From an uncultured Brevibacillus sp. (GTDB taxonomy: Bacteria; Bacillota; Bacilli; Brevibacillales; Brevibacillaceae), in NCBI GenBank assembly GCA_946402065.1, contig CAMIVR010000001.1, positions 1 through 64,000 on the forward strand: a stretch of DNA of 64,000 bases. The letters are read 5' to 3'. The position numbers and the translations under genes are program-made. Of the stretch, positions 41,925-50,381 are shown piece after piece. The first letter of the stretch is position 1; the number at the start of each line of letters is the position of its first letter. The notes beneath the pieces were generated by a model that made no database searches, had not been told where the DNA came from, and saw only the letters and a list, made by a program, of their open reading frames with translations.

Positions 41925-42680
41925 TTATCGCATCAGCCTGCCGCCATTTATGTCAAACGTAGCGCCGGTGACAAAACCGCCGTTATCCGAGGCCAGATAC
42001 GAGACGAGATCAGCTACCTCCTCGGGTTCGCCGACGCGTCCGAGCGGAATCGTCTGGACCATTTTCGCCAACGCTTCCGGCGCGATTTTATCCATCTCCG
42101 GCGTTCTTACCGAGGCCGGAGTCACGGCGTTTACCGTAATGTTGTAGCTGGCCAGCGCTCTTGCGAATACCTTGGTCAAGGCGAGCTGTCCCGCCTTTGA
42201 CGCGCAGTAGTGAGCCCCAGACGTCAGCGGTCCGAATTGCCCGCCGAAGGACGACATGTTGATGATCCGCCCCCACCGCTGCTCCTTCATCACCGGCAGA
42301 ACAGCCTGGGAGTAGAAGAATGTACCGCCCAAATTGACCGACATGATCTGGTTCCATTCTTCCAGGGTAATGTCTTCAATCGCTGTTTCCGTGCGAATGC
42401 CGGCATTATTGACAAGGATGTCGATCCGACCCCATCGCGCCATCACAGCGTCAACGCTTTCCCGGATCGCCTGCTGGTCGGATACATCCATCGGAAAAAT
42501 CATCAAGTGGCTGGACGCATCTTGAGTGGAATGCTTCGCGGCAATTTCCTCCAGTTTGTGTCGGCTGCGGCTGAGGAGCGCGACGCGTTTACCCTCCTGC
42601 AAAAACTTCTCGGCAATCGCCAAACCCAATCCTTGAGAAGCGCCGGTGACGATTGCCACCCGTTCTGTTGCTGTAGTCAA
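41925..42680 (-). CDS. short-chain dehydrogenase/reductase (SDR)
   Basis: 251 residues of the classical SDR type: cofactor loop VTGASQGLGLAIAEKFLQEG, LLSRSRHKLEE (Arg pattern favouring NADP or NAD mixed), NNAG at about 87-90, catalytic Ser region INMSSFGGQFGPLTSGAHY with YCASKAG, and the C-terminal GATFDINGG. It could oxidise a diol or alcohol intermediate after the Rieske oxygenase, as cis-dihydrodiol or IacE-like enzymes do. Confidence 0.9.
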   Translation of the reverse strand: MTTATERVAIVTGASQGLGLAIAEKFLQEGKRVALLSRSRHKLEEIAAKHSTQDASSHLMIFPMDVSDQQAIRESVDAVMARWGRIDILVNNAGIRTETAIEDITLEEWNQIMSVNLGGTFFYSQAVLPVMKEQRWGRIINMSSFGGQFGPLTSGAHYCASKAGQLALTKVFARALASYNITVNAVTPASVRTPEMDKIAPEALAKMVQTIPLGRVGEPEEVADLVSYLASDNGGFVTGATFDINGGRLMR

Positions 42681-42710
42681 GAGATCACCTCCTTTATGAG
42701 AAAATTCATT

Positions 42711-43913
42711 CTATTTTACCCAAATTTTACTGAGCGCTCGCAGTGTGTTTTCACCGGTCACCTTGGCAATTTCCGTATCGCTGTAGCCGTGCTTCACCAG
42801 CCATCTGACGATATTGGACATCGCTTCCGCCGGGTCTTCGCTTCCCCTCACGTAAGCCGATTCGCGAAAAACCTCCCCGCTGTGCGATTTGCCGATCGAC
42901 AGCTGCTGGTCAACCGCATGCTGCAAGGCCACATGATCGCCAAAGAACGTATCCGGCCCGAAGCCGACATGATCGATGCCGACGAGTCTGACAACGTATT
43001 CGAAGTGCTCCATGATCGCATCGAGGCAATGATCGGGATGCTGTTTGGTCAAGGTCGTGTTCGGTGCGGCGAGAATCCCGATGACTCCGCCCTTGTCGGC
43101 ACAGGCGAGCAGGACGTCATCCGGTTTCATCCGCGGCGTATGCCACAGTGCGCGCGCTCCGGCGTGTGTCATCAGCACCGGTTTTTCGCTGGCGGCAATC
43201 ACATCCAGACTGGTTTGGTCGCCGCAATGGGAAATATCGATTGCCATGCCCAGTTGGTTCATCCGTTTTACGACTCTGTGTCCAAAGCTGGTCAAGCCTC
43301 CGTCCCGTTCCTCGGCCAAGCCCGATCCGAGCATATTCGTTTCATTGTAGGTAATGCCCATGCAGCGGATGCCAAGCCCGTAGAGGACATCGACGCGGTC
43401 GAGCTCATTTTCCAGCGCAGTCGCCGTTTCCAGGCAAGGAATCAAGGCGATCCTTCCCGTGCTTTTCGCCTTGAACAGATCAAACATGCTGGTGGCGATC
43501 ATCACCAGATCCTGCTGGGCGATATCGCAATAGCGCATCCCCAGGTTCCAGATGACATCATCCCACTTGAGCCCGCTCCGGGTAGCGGTGTTCATGATCC
43601 CATCCATGAAGTTGTCAAACAGAACGTCGATGCCCGATCGGGCCAGGCCCTCGTAGCCAAAGGCCGTATAGCCTTTCTGGCAGTAGGCAAGCGTGTCAGA
43701 GGCATCAAGCGGCATCACGAATCCGTGGTCCCGCAGCGAGATGATCAACTGCTCTCTGAAGATTCGCTCGACCCGACGCTCTTCCTGATCTGACAGGTTG
43801 ACATGATATGTGCCCAGTCTTTCCGTTTGGCTGGCGAGGGGAAAAGCGGGATAGTCTTTTCCTGCTTCCAGATATTGAAATGAACGATAGCCGTCATAGT
43901 ATTTCGCCTTCAC
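42711..43913 (-). CDS. membrane dipeptidase (M19) family protein with altered N-terminal metal motif
   Basis: About 400 residues. Later metal and catalytic blocks are intact: ETATALENELDRVDVLYGLG (Glu bridge), AIDISHCGDQT (His), VLMTHAGARALWHTPR (His) and GIDHVGFGPDTFFG (Asp). The N-terminal H-x-D of renal-dipeptidase-type enzymes (DGHxDLP) is not visible; the corresponding stretch reads SLRDHGFVMPLDASDT. The fold is surely M19 but one metal site may be changed, so the reaction need not be dipeptide hydrolysis. The start is uncertain: GTG at 43913 has GGAGG eight bases upstream; a GTG at 43928 overlaps that site. Confidence 0.75.
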   Translation of the reverse strand: MKAKYYDGYRSFQYLEAGKDYPAFPLASQTERLGTYHVNLSDQEERRVERIFREQLIISLRDHGFVMPLDASDTLAYCQKGYTAFGYEGLARSGIDVLFDNFMDGIMNTATRSGLKWDDVIWNLGMRYCDIAQQDLVMIATSMFDLFKAKSTGRIALIPCLETATALENELDRVDVLYGLGIRCMGITYNETNMLGSGLAEERDGGLTSFGHRVVKRMNQLGMAIDISHCGDQTSLDVIAASEKPVLMTHAGARALWHTPRMKPDDVLLACADKGGVIGILAAPNTTLTKQHPDHCLDAIMEHFEYVVRLVGIDHVGFGPDTFFGDHVALQHAVDQQLSIGKSHSGEVFRESAYVRGSEDPAEAMSNIVRWLVKHGYSDTEIAKVTGENTLRALSKIWVK

Positions 43914-43951
43914 ATCCAGCACCTCCACATTTGCAGGCGGCCCGAGCGACC

Positions 43952-45226
43952 TTACGAATTCTTCGCCAGCACGGCAAATGCATCGGCAAGGGGGATGACC
44001 TCATTCCATTCCTTCTCCCTGGAGTCGTACTTGCCGTTGCTGTACAGCGTTTCCAACGGTATGTCCTGCAAGCGCGGCAGACTCTTGCCATCCTGGAACC
44101 GTCTCACCTGCTCGAGGAGCATCCGCCTCATCTGAATGATCGGCATATCGCTTGTCCCCAGGTGTTCCAGGGAGCGGTCGACGATCGGCCCCATCGTTTC
44201 CGTCACGGCGTGATCCTGATTGGCGATCCCGCGAATGCCGGAGAAATTGCCCGCTTTCATCAACTCGCGATCCTGCTCGTAATCGTTTGACAGGTTGCGC
44301 AGCTTTTTCAGCTGTTCATCCAGTATCAGACCGCGGCGCTCATGCTGTCCTCTTGCATCGATCGGCTTGGCGTGGGAGAACTGAACATCCCAGCTCCATG
44401 TGCTGTAATCATCCCGCGGGATAAATGCGTGCCACATGCCGTCTTCGCCGCCAAAGCGCGGAGGAAAGGTATAGAAGGGAAAAATATAGTGAATTTCCAT
44501 AAAGGCGTAGCTCGTCTCGTCTCCTTCGCCGACCGCGATGCAGCGTCGTCCGTAATTCGTCGGTTCGACGGACTGTTTTACCGGAGGATTGCGCACCAAG
44601 GGATGCGCCGGATCAATCCCCAAATCCGTGCTGAGCAAGCCGCCTTTGACATCCTGTGTGTCGAGCGCTTTATGCAAGAACGCGGCGTGAACGAAATCCA
44701 GATCGTTTTCCATCACTTGCAGGTAGTTGCACTCCTGCCATACGCGCTCAACCAGCAGCTGATTATCCGGCAGTCCCATCCAGTAAAAATTGGGCAGCGG
44801 CGGCTGATGCTCCTTCGGGCCGAGATAGCCCCAGACAATTCCGTTTTGCTCCTGTACGGGATAAGCAGTCAAATGGATGCTGTTTTTGAAGTTGCTCATC
44901 TTTGGCTCGGATGGCAATTCCATACAGTTGCCGTGTACATCGAATTTCCAGCCGTGATAAATGCAGGTGAGTCCGCATCCGGCATTGATTCCTACAGCTA
45001 GCGAGGTGCCTCTGTGCGGGCATTTTTCATCAACCAGCCCGACCTTCCCTTCCGAATCGCGAAAGGCAACCAGATTTTCCCCGAGCAGCTTGACTCGGAC
45101 CGGCTTTCCATCGGGGAGAATTTCGTCCGACTTTAACACCGGCAGCCAGTATCTGCGGAACATATCGCCCATCGGCGTCCCTTTGCCGATTCGGGTAATG
45201 AGAATGTTGTCCTCGACTTTCAGCAT
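43952..45226 (-). CDS. Rieske non-heme iron oxygenase, alpha subunit
   Basis: 424 residues. Rieske [2Fe-2S] motif CPHRGTSLAVGINAGC, then TCIYHGWKFD (CxH...CxxH). The mononuclear iron site is in MENDLDFVHAAFLHKALD (Asp, His, His). Size and lack of a beta-subunit gene nearby suggest the phthalate-4,5-dioxygenase-like, alpha-only class. It needs electrons from a ferredoxin, one of which is encoded upstream; no reductase gene is seen. The start MLKVEDNILITR has AAGGAGGCACACTC upstream; 61 codons of open frame before it are rejected. Confidence 0.9.
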   Translation of the reverse strand: MLKVEDNILITRIGKGTPMGDMFRRYWLPVLKSDEILPDGKPVRVKLLGENLVAFRDSEGKVGLVDEKCPHRGTSLAVGINAGCGLTCIYHGWKFDVHGNCMELPSEPKMSNFKNSIHLTAYPVQEQNGIVWGYLGPKEHQPPLPNFYWMGLPDNQLLVERVWQECNYLQVMENDLDFVHAAFLHKALDTQDVKGGLLSTDLGIDPAHPLVRNPPVKQSVEPTNYGRRCIAVGEGDETSYAFMEIHYIFPFYTFPPRFGGEDGMWHAFIPRDDYSTWSWDVQFSHAKPIDARGQHERRGLILDEQLKKLRNLSNDYEQDRELMKAGNFSGIRGIANQDHAVTETMGPIVDRSLEHLGTSDMPIIQMRRMLLEQVRRFQDGKSLPRLQDIPLETLYSNGKYDSREKEWNEVIPLADAFAVLAKNS

Positions 45227-45266
45227 GAGTGTGCCTCCTTTTTCAGCAAGATGGTTCAAAAGGTTC

Positions 45267-45683
45267 TTACAGTAGTGCCAGAGCAGCCAGGCAACAGGCC
45301 ATGTCTTCTTCGGTCTTTCCGCCGCTTGCCCCGATGCCGCCGATCGTCTGTCCATCGACCTGGATCGGGTAGCCGCCGCCAAAAACAACGAGCCGGGAAG
45401 TATGCACAATCCCTTCCTTAAGAGGCGGATCGTTCTGGATCAGCGGGTACCATTCATGCGTAGGCAAGCCGAAAGCGACTGATGTGTACGCCTTGTTTAT
45501 CGCGATTTCGATACTGAGCAGCGGAGCGTTGTCCATTCGCCGGAAGCTGACCAGATTGCCCCCGTCGTCGACAACTGCCAGATTTACGCAAATACCCAGC
45601 TGCTCTGCCTTGCAGGTCGCCGCTTCAATCATCCTGTCGGCCATTTTCTGTGTAATCGTTTTCTTTACACGGTACAAGTCCAG
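45267..45683 (-). CDS. GlcG/HbpS family protein (DUF336)
   Basis: About 138 residues: ADRMIEAATCKAEQLGICVN, VVDDGGNLVSFRRMDNAPLL and SRLVVFGGGYPIQVDGQTIG followed by IGASGG are the standard blocks. The family includes heme-binding HbpS and glycolate-operon GlcG; function in catabolic operons is unclear. Start choice is difficult: AGGAGG lies eight bases before a CTG codon at 45683, and a GTG at 45713 lies upstream of that site. I prefer the region right after AGGAGG. Confidence 0.75.
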   Translation of the reverse strand: MDLYRVKKTITQKMADRMIEAATCKAEQLGICVNLAVVDDGGNLVSFRRMDNAPLLSIEIAINKAYTSVAFGLPTHEWYPLIQNDPPLKEGIVHTSRLVVFGGGYPIQVDGQTIGGIGASGGKTEEDMACCLAALALL

Positions 45684-45896
45684 TGAGCATCCCTCCTGAT
45701 TGCCGCTGTTCACAAATGCTGCTCTTTACGCGTCTGCATTCATGTTAACAATTAATTCCGAATATTTATACAACTCAACCGTACAGTGTTTCTGGTGATT
45801 TCCTGTACGAATCATACAGGTGGGGCCGTTCTTGTCCGCAGAAACGGCATGAGTATCGAAATCTGCCGTTCTTTTGAAAGCAACCACGAAAAAGAC

Positions 45897-45930
45897 CTTG
45901 TTTCAAGCTGTAGTGGCGGGAGAAAGAAAA
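45897..45930 (+). repeat. 34-base repeat, copy B
   Basis: Partner of the copy at 14397-14430 (28 of 34 identical: CTTGTTTC, GCTGT, GGGAGA, AGAAAA conserved). It lies in the 45,684-45,970 gap, which holds no convincing gene. The right end coincides with the T-run of the minus-strand terminator that follows the ferredoxin gene. Confidence 0.45.
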
Positions 45931-45955
45931 CAGCCCAGCATCGACTGCTGGACTG
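45920..45955 (-). terminator. terminator after the ferredoxin gene
   Basis: On the minus strand CAGTCCAGCA (45946-45955) pairs with TGCTGGGCTG (45931-45940), 5-base loop, then TTTTCTTTCT. It splits the region D genes into a two-gene unit (extradiol dioxygenase, ferredoxin) and the longer unit starting with the GlcG/HbpS gene, or acts as a partial terminator. Confidence 0.75.
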
Positions 45956-45970
45956 TTTGCTGCTTACTGA

Positions 45971-46249
45971 CTATCCCGTTACTCGTATGTGCAAATTGCT
46001 CCGCGGGTATGTTTTGCATGCCAGACTGTAGCGCTGCTGGCGCTCGATATCCGGCAAAACGGCCTTTGAGCTGACACCCTGCTCATATTCACCTTCCAGG
46101 ACAAGGATCTTGCACATGCCACATCCGCCGCCGCGACAGCCAACGGGAATATTGATGCCGCTCCTTCTCGCTGCGACAAGCAAATCGAATTCGCCTGAGC
46201 AGGTATAGGCGACGAGGGTCTCCCCCGTTTGCACTTTTATTTCAAACAC
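45971..46249 (-). CDS. plant-type [2Fe-2S] ferredoxin
   Basis: 92 residues. The cluster loop is VGCRGGGCGMCKILVLEGEY (C-x4-C-x2-C) with the fourth Cys in RYSLACKTYP. It is the length and spacing of electron-transfer ferredoxins of aromatic oxygenases (XylT-like types, which also repair extradiol dioxygenase iron). Either role fits: electron donor to the Rieske oxygenase or reactivation of the extradiol enzyme encoded just upstream. GTG start after GGAGCGGCT. Confidence 0.87.
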   Translation of the reverse strand: MFEIKVQTGETLVAYTCSGEFDLLVAARRSGINIPVGCRGGGCGMCKILVLEGEYEQGVSSKAVLPDIERQQRYSLACKTYPRSNLHIRVTG

Positions 46250-46297
46250 AGCCGCTCCACTCCCTTCCCGGTTTTCATGGCTGGTTGTTCCAGGTGC

Positions 46298-47209
46298 TTA
46301 CGTGAGTGCCTTCACGAACGACTCAATCAACTCGCGGCGATGGTAGAAGATCCCCTGGCCAATCTTGTCCTCTGTCCAGGTAATCGTCGGAATGTCCGGA
46401 TAGGCAATGTAACCGCTCGCAAACGCTTCGTTGCGATTCCCCGACGGATCAAAGAAATAGATCGTCTCTCCTCTGGTAATCCCGTGGCGCGTCGGCGTAA
46501 CTTCGATCTGCACGTCGTTGCGGGTGAGAATATCGGCCGCTTTCAGCACATCGTACCAATTGTCTACATGGAAGGCGGCGTGGTGCAGCTTGTTGTCAGG
46601 ACCTTTGATAAAGGCAAGGTCATGGGCCTTGTTTGCTTTAAACAAAAAGCTGCCCACCATCGTCTCTCCGTCGACCGTCATAATTTTCTCGCTCTGTCTG
46701 AAATCGAGAGCCTCCATGAAAAAGCGGGTGACGGTCTCGACATCATCCCCGGTTAGCAGCACATGGTCGAGTGCATGCGGCGCAATCCCTCGTGTGTTGT
46801 CCGGCCAAGGATGCGGATTGAGCGTTCCTACCGCCTTGCCCAGGCAGTCGATATCATGGTAGATTTCCGCCGTATGGCCTGTCGGCAGGATAAAGCGGAC
46901 TGCCTGTCCTTCGCCGAGCCTCGTACCGTTCGATACGCGCCGGACTGTGCAGCCAAACTGTTCTATCCGCTTTTCCAGCACGGCGAGGTCCTCCAGCTTT
47001 TCTACCTTGAAGCCAAAATGCTCCAGTCCAGGCGCATCCGCTTCCTTTAAGATGATACTGTGGTGATCCCATTCATCCCACGCTTTAAAATACACTCTGC
47101 CTTCAGATCTTCCTGTCTCTTCCAGGCCAATCACATTTTTGTAATAGTCAACCGCTTTCTCCAGCTCCATTACGCGCAGCTCTACTCTGCCCAGACGCAT
47201 GATCCCCAT
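46298..47209 (-). CDS. extradiol ring-cleavage dioxygenase (catechol 2,3-dioxygenase type, VOC fold)
   Basis: 303 residues, two VOC modules. Iron ligands: His in APHALDHVLLTGDD (about 151), His in KLHHAAFHVDNW (about 212) and Glu in PSGNRNEAFASGY (about 263), the 2-His-1-carboxylate set of XylE-like enzymes. It opens catechol-type rings next to the hydroxyls. First gene of region D, preceded by AAGGAGGTATTGACTG. The ring it cleaves is probably made by the Rieske oxygenase/SDR pair of the same cluster. Confidence 0.9.
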   Translation of the reverse strand: MGIMRLGRVELRVMELEKAVDYYKNVIGLEETGRSEGRVYFKAWDEWDHHSIILKEADAPGLEHFGFKVEKLEDLAVLEKRIEQFGCTVRRVSNGTRLGEGQAVRFILPTGHTAEIYHDIDCLGKAVGTLNPHPWPDNTRGIAPHALDHVLLTGDDVETVTRFFMEALDFRQSEKIMTVDGETMVGSFLFKANKAHDLAFIKGPDNKLHHAAFHVDNWYDVLKAADILTRNDVQIEVTPTRHGITRGETIYFFDPSGNRNEAFASGYIAYPDIPTITWTEDKIGQGIFYHRRELIESFVKALT

Positions 47210-47426
47210 CAGTCAATACCTCCTTTGTGATTAAATATTCAAAATATTTACCCTCTATTATAAAAAGTGCCATTTGTAAAAAATACAACCGTTCCGGCTG
47301 AAAATCCAAAGGAATTCCGTACCTTTCAGTTAGTGGTTTCTTGGCCAAAAATCAAGCAAAGTAGTAGTACGCATTTCGTTTGGAGAGGAAACCATTCAAC
47401 AATCTGTCAACCTGGAGGAATCGAAT

Positions 47427-47885
47427 ATGAGCAAAAAAGAGATACATGACGCTTTGTCAGAGGAGTTGCTGCAATTTCTGGACGGCCAGAGACTGGTCCT
47501 TTTGTCCACTGTCGATGCGGAAACGGGATCGCCTGCCGTCTCTGCCATTTCCTGGGTCAAGGCGCTCGATGCCCACACCATCCGCTTTTCAGTCGCCATT
47601 TCTTCCAAAATCGTCCCGAATCTGAGAAACCACCCCGGCGCCACTATGTGTCTCATCGGACTGGGTACGGTATACTCCATCTCGGGTTCATGCAGGATTG
47701 TCGAAGAACCGATGCAAGGCGTACAGATGCGTCTGGCCAAACTGGAGCTGTCCGTCGAGAGTGTTCAGGAAAGCATGTTCTGGGGGTCGAAAATCGTAAC
47801 CGAGCCTGCCTACGAAAAGACGCAAATGATCGAAAAGTCGGTTGAATTGGACCGGCAGGTATTCAGCATTTTGCTGGAGTCATGA
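47427..47885 (+). CDS. pyridoxamine 5'-phosphate oxidase (PNPOx)-like FMN-binding protein
   Basis: 152 residues with a split-barrel fold: RLVLLSTVDAETGSPAVSAI, the FMN-contacting SWVKALDAHTIRFSVAISSK and LRNHPGATMCLIG. Not a true PdxH: the PLP-binding C-terminus is absent. It may be an FMN reductase-like or heme/F420-type protein. GGAGGAATCGAAT precedes the ATG. It diverges from the extradiol dioxygenase gene; if it reduces FMN, it could serve the LLM monooxygenase (speculative). Confidence 0.8.
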   Translation: MSKKEIHDALSEELLQFLDGQRLVLLSTVDAETGSPAVSAISWVKALDAHTIRFSVAISSKIVPNLRNHPGATMCLIGLGTVYSISGSCRIVEEPMQGVQMRLAKLELSVESVQESMFWGSKIVTEPAYEKTQMIEKSVELDRQVFSILLES

Positions 47886-47911
47886 CTGGCGGAGAGTCCC
47901 TCGCGAAATAA

Positions 47912-47951
47912 ATCCCGGCTCCTTTGAAACAGGGGCCGGGATGCTTGGTTT
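47912..47951. terminator. bidirectional terminator
   Basis: ATCCCGGC (47912-47919) pairs with GCCGGGAT (47935-47942); GCTTGGTTTTTTG follows on the plus strand and TTATTTCGC on the minus strand. It separates the PNPOx-like gene from the convergent ABC transporter. Confidence 0.8.
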
Positions 47952-47957
47952 TTTGTC

Positions 47958-48704
47958 TTATTCCAATATCCGCAAGAAGGAACGCAGCCGTTCATTCGTG
48001 CTTTTTTCAAAAATCTCAACCGGCGTGCCGATTTCCGCTACTTTTCCTTGCTCCATATAACAGACGCGATCGGCAACCTCTTTGGCAAAGCCCATTTCAT
48101 GCGTCACCACGATCATCGTCATTCCTTCGCCCGCAAGCGTTTTCATTACCTGCAACACTTCGCCGATCAGCTCCGGATCGAGTGCCGAGGTCGGCTCGTC
48201 GAACAACATGACTTTTGGCTTCATCGCCAGCGCACGGGCGATTGCCACACGCTGCTGCTGTCCCCCGGAAAGCATCGCCGGGTATTCATTCTGCTTTTCC
48301 AGCAAGCCGACCTTTTCCAACAAGCTGAGTGCGTGCTGCTTTACTTCTGTTGCGTCCCGCTTTGCAACGTTGATCGGCGCGCACATCAAATTCTCCAATA
48401 CAGTCATGTGCGGAAACAGATTAAACTGCTGAAAAACCATTCCCAACTCTTGCCTTACCTTGTTTAAATTCGTCTCAGGTGCGTTAATCTGCGTGTTATC
48501 GATGTATATTTCACCTGCTTCCGGCTTCTCCAATTGATTGATACACCTGAGCAGGGTGCTTTTTCCCGAGCCGCTGGAACCGATGATGACGACGACTTCC
48601 CCTTTGAAGACTTCGAGACTGACATCAGTTAACACGGTTAGCTCACCAAAGCGTTTGCTTACCTGATTGATTCGAACGAGTGGTTGTTGCGCCTGGCTTT
48701 TCAT
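47958..48704 (-). CDS. polar amino acid ABC transporter ATPase
   Basis: 248 residues. Walker [21 protein letters not shown]-loop [17 protein letters not shown], signature [19 protein letters not shown], Walker [16 protein letters not shown], and H-loop [14 protein letters not shown]. It is of the GlnQ/HisP group. ATG of this gene overlaps the permease stop by one base, so expression is coupled. With only one permease gene the transporter is probably a homodimeric-permease type. Confidence 0.93.
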   Translation of the reverse strand: MKSQAQQPLVRINQVSKRFGELTVLTDVSLEVFKGEVVVIIGSSGSGKSTLLRCINQLEKPEAGEIYIDNTQINAPETNLNKVRQELGMVFQQFNLFPHMTVLENLMCAPINVAKRDATEVKQHALSLLEKVGLLEKQNEYPAMLSGGQQQRVAIARALAMKPKVMLFDEPTSALDPELIGEVLQVMKTLAGEGMTMIVVTHEMGFAKEVADRVCYMEQGKVAEIGTPVEIFEKSTNERLRSFLRILE

Positions 48705-49375
48705 TAGACATTACTTCTCCTTTCCCCGACTGAAACACGCCGTTCCATATAAGCAATGGCCTTGGCAATCGTATACGTCATCACGTAGTACAAGATAGAC
48801 GCAACAATGAAAAACTCCAAATAGGCAAAGTTCACGCTGGCAAATCGATTCGTATTGTGCATGAGTTCCTCTGCCGTAATAACGGAGCATAGTGAGGAGT
48901 CTTTTAACGTGATAATGAACTGGTTGCCCAACGGGGGGAGGCTGAAGCGAAATGCCTGGGGAAGAATCACTTTGCGCATCGCCATCGGATAGCTCATCCC
49001 CAGCGAACGCGCCGCTTCCATCTGGCCGAAAGGAATCGACGTAATGCTGCCGCGAAAAATTTCTGCTACGTAAGCGCCGCCATTGATCCCAAGTCCGATG
49101 ACTGACGAAGTAAACGCATCCAATTCCAGCCCTAGTTGCGGCAAGCCAAAGTAGACGAGATAGAGCTGAACCAGCAGCGGCGTGCCACGGATAAAGTTAA
49201 TGTAGAAGTCAGCCAATTTTTGCAATACTTTTGCGTGGGAAATCTTCATAAACGCGGTCGCCAGCCCAAACAGCACGCTGACGGCTATGGCGAGTACGGA
49301 AATTTCTATCGTTAACACCGATGCTTTCAGTAAATAAGGAATGTACTCGTATACGAGTGAAAAATCAAGCTTCAT
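48704..49375 (-). CDS. polar amino acid ABC transporter permease
   Basis: 223 residues, five helices. HisM/GlnP family blocks: [33 protein letters not shown], and the EAA loop [20 protein letters not shown] followed by [32 protein letters not shown] precedes the ATG. Confidence 0.93.
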   Translation of the reverse strand: MKLDFSLVYEYIPYLLKASVLTIEISVLAIAVSVLFGLATAFMKISHAKVLQKLADFYINFIRGTPLLVQLYLVYFGLPQLGLELDAFTSSVIGLGINGGAYVAEIFRGSITSIPFGQMEAARSLGMSYPMAMRKVILPQAFRFSLPPLGNQFIITLKDSSLCSVITAEELMHNTNRFASVNFAYLEFFIVASILYYVMTYTIAKAIAYMERRVSVGERRSNV

Positions 49376-49403
49376 ATCTACCCTCCAAATCTGCGATGGT
49401 GGT

Positions 49404-49432
49404 AATGGCAGTGCAACAGGTGCACTGCCATT
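49404..49432 (-). promoter_or_regulatory. strong stem-loop between binding-protein and permease genes
   Basis: AATGGCAGTGCA and TGCACTGCCATT form a perfect 12-base stem with a 5-base loop and no U-run in the minus direction. In binding-protein transporters such hairpins usually protect the upstream mRNA from decay and lower distal expression, giving excess binding protein. The binding-protein stop codon is only seven bases away. Confidence 0.65.
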
Positions 49433-49438
49433 TCGTCA

Positions 49439-50266
49439 TTAACGGATGTCGATACCAAACCATTTTTCACTAATTTTCGTATACGTCCCATCCTGTCTCA
49501 TCGCTTCCAGTATCTTTTCCAGCTCATCCTTCAGCGCTGTATCGTCCTTGCTTACGGCAATGCCACATTTTTCATCGTAGAGCGGCTCCCCAACCAGCTT
49601 GAACGGAAAGCCTTTTTCTTTAATCGCATTGGCTGCAATCAGCTTGTCTGCGATGACTGCTTTTACGCGATTATTGGACATATCGGTAAAGGTATCGACA
49701 CTTGAGCTGTACGTTTTGACTTCAGCCCCGAACTCCCGTGCCTTTTTCTCATAAGTCGTGCCAAGTGCGACCCCGACAACGACTCCTTTCAAATCATCTT
49801 TCCCTGTAATCGCGGAATCGTTGGGAACGACCACATTCGCACCGGAAGTGTAATACTGGACGAAATCTACTTTCTTTTGCCGTTCTTCTGTAATGGCCAT
49901 ACTGCCGAGTATCATGTCGTACTTGTTGGTGAGAAGACCGGCGATAATGGCATCCCACTCGGTTGTCACCGGTTTGGCCTCAACGCCCATCCGCTTGGCA
50001 ATTTCCTTGGCAATATCGACATCGAATCCATCCAGTTCATTATTTTTGTTGACGAAGTTGAAGGGCGGGTACTTTCCGCTCATAGCCATGGTCAGTTGAC
50101 CGCTCTCTTTGATTTTGTCCACATGCGTTTTTGAGGCCGAAGCATCGGTCGATTGCTCTGCCGTTCCCGTCGCAGCTTGACCTGAATTGCCAGGACTTGC
50201 GGCAGAACACCCAAACAAACCTCCCATTACAAATAACAAGCCAAGCAAGCAGAATGCCTTTTTCAT
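49439..50266 (-). CDS. amino-acid-type substrate-binding lipoprotein
   Basis: 275 residues, family 3 solute-binding protein. Signal peptide with lipobox GGLFGCSAAS, then a Ser/Ala/Thr linker. The binding domain shows KIKESGQLTMAMSGKYPPFN, NELDGFDVDIAKEIAKRMGV and the ligand Asp region DMILGSMAITEERQKKVDF. Such receptors take up polar amino acids or opines. The opine-dehydrogenase-like gene next upstream makes an opine or N-substituted amino acid a good guess. The 50,267-50,381 gap should hold its promoter; none is compelling. Confidence 0.9.
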   Translation of the reverse strand: MKKAFCLLGLLFVMGGLFGCSAASPGNSGQAATGTAEQSTDASASKTHVDKIKESGQLTMAMSGKYPPFNFVNKNNELDGFDVDIAKEIAKRMGVEAKPVTTEWDAIIAGLLTNKYDMILGSMAITEERQKKVDFVQYYTSGANVVVPNDSAITGKDDLKGVVVGVALGTTYEKKAREFGAEVKTYSSSVDTFTDMSNNRVKAVIADKLIAANAIKEKGFPFKLVGEPLYDEKCGIAVSKDDTALKDELEKILEAMRQDGTYTKISEKWFGIDIR

Positions 50267-50381
50267 ATCGCATCAACCCTCTTACGTATATTTGTTTCAA
50301 AGTATAAAAGATTCAGATTAGCGGTACTATCAACATTCTACTAAAATTGGGTGGGATTTTTTGTCCACTTGGATAATCGGC

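Noticed and set aside
45897-45930. Cobalamin riboswitch, because the minus strand of the repeat contains CCCGCCACT.
   Set aside because: No B12 box or surrounding conserved helices were found and no B12-related gene is adjacent.
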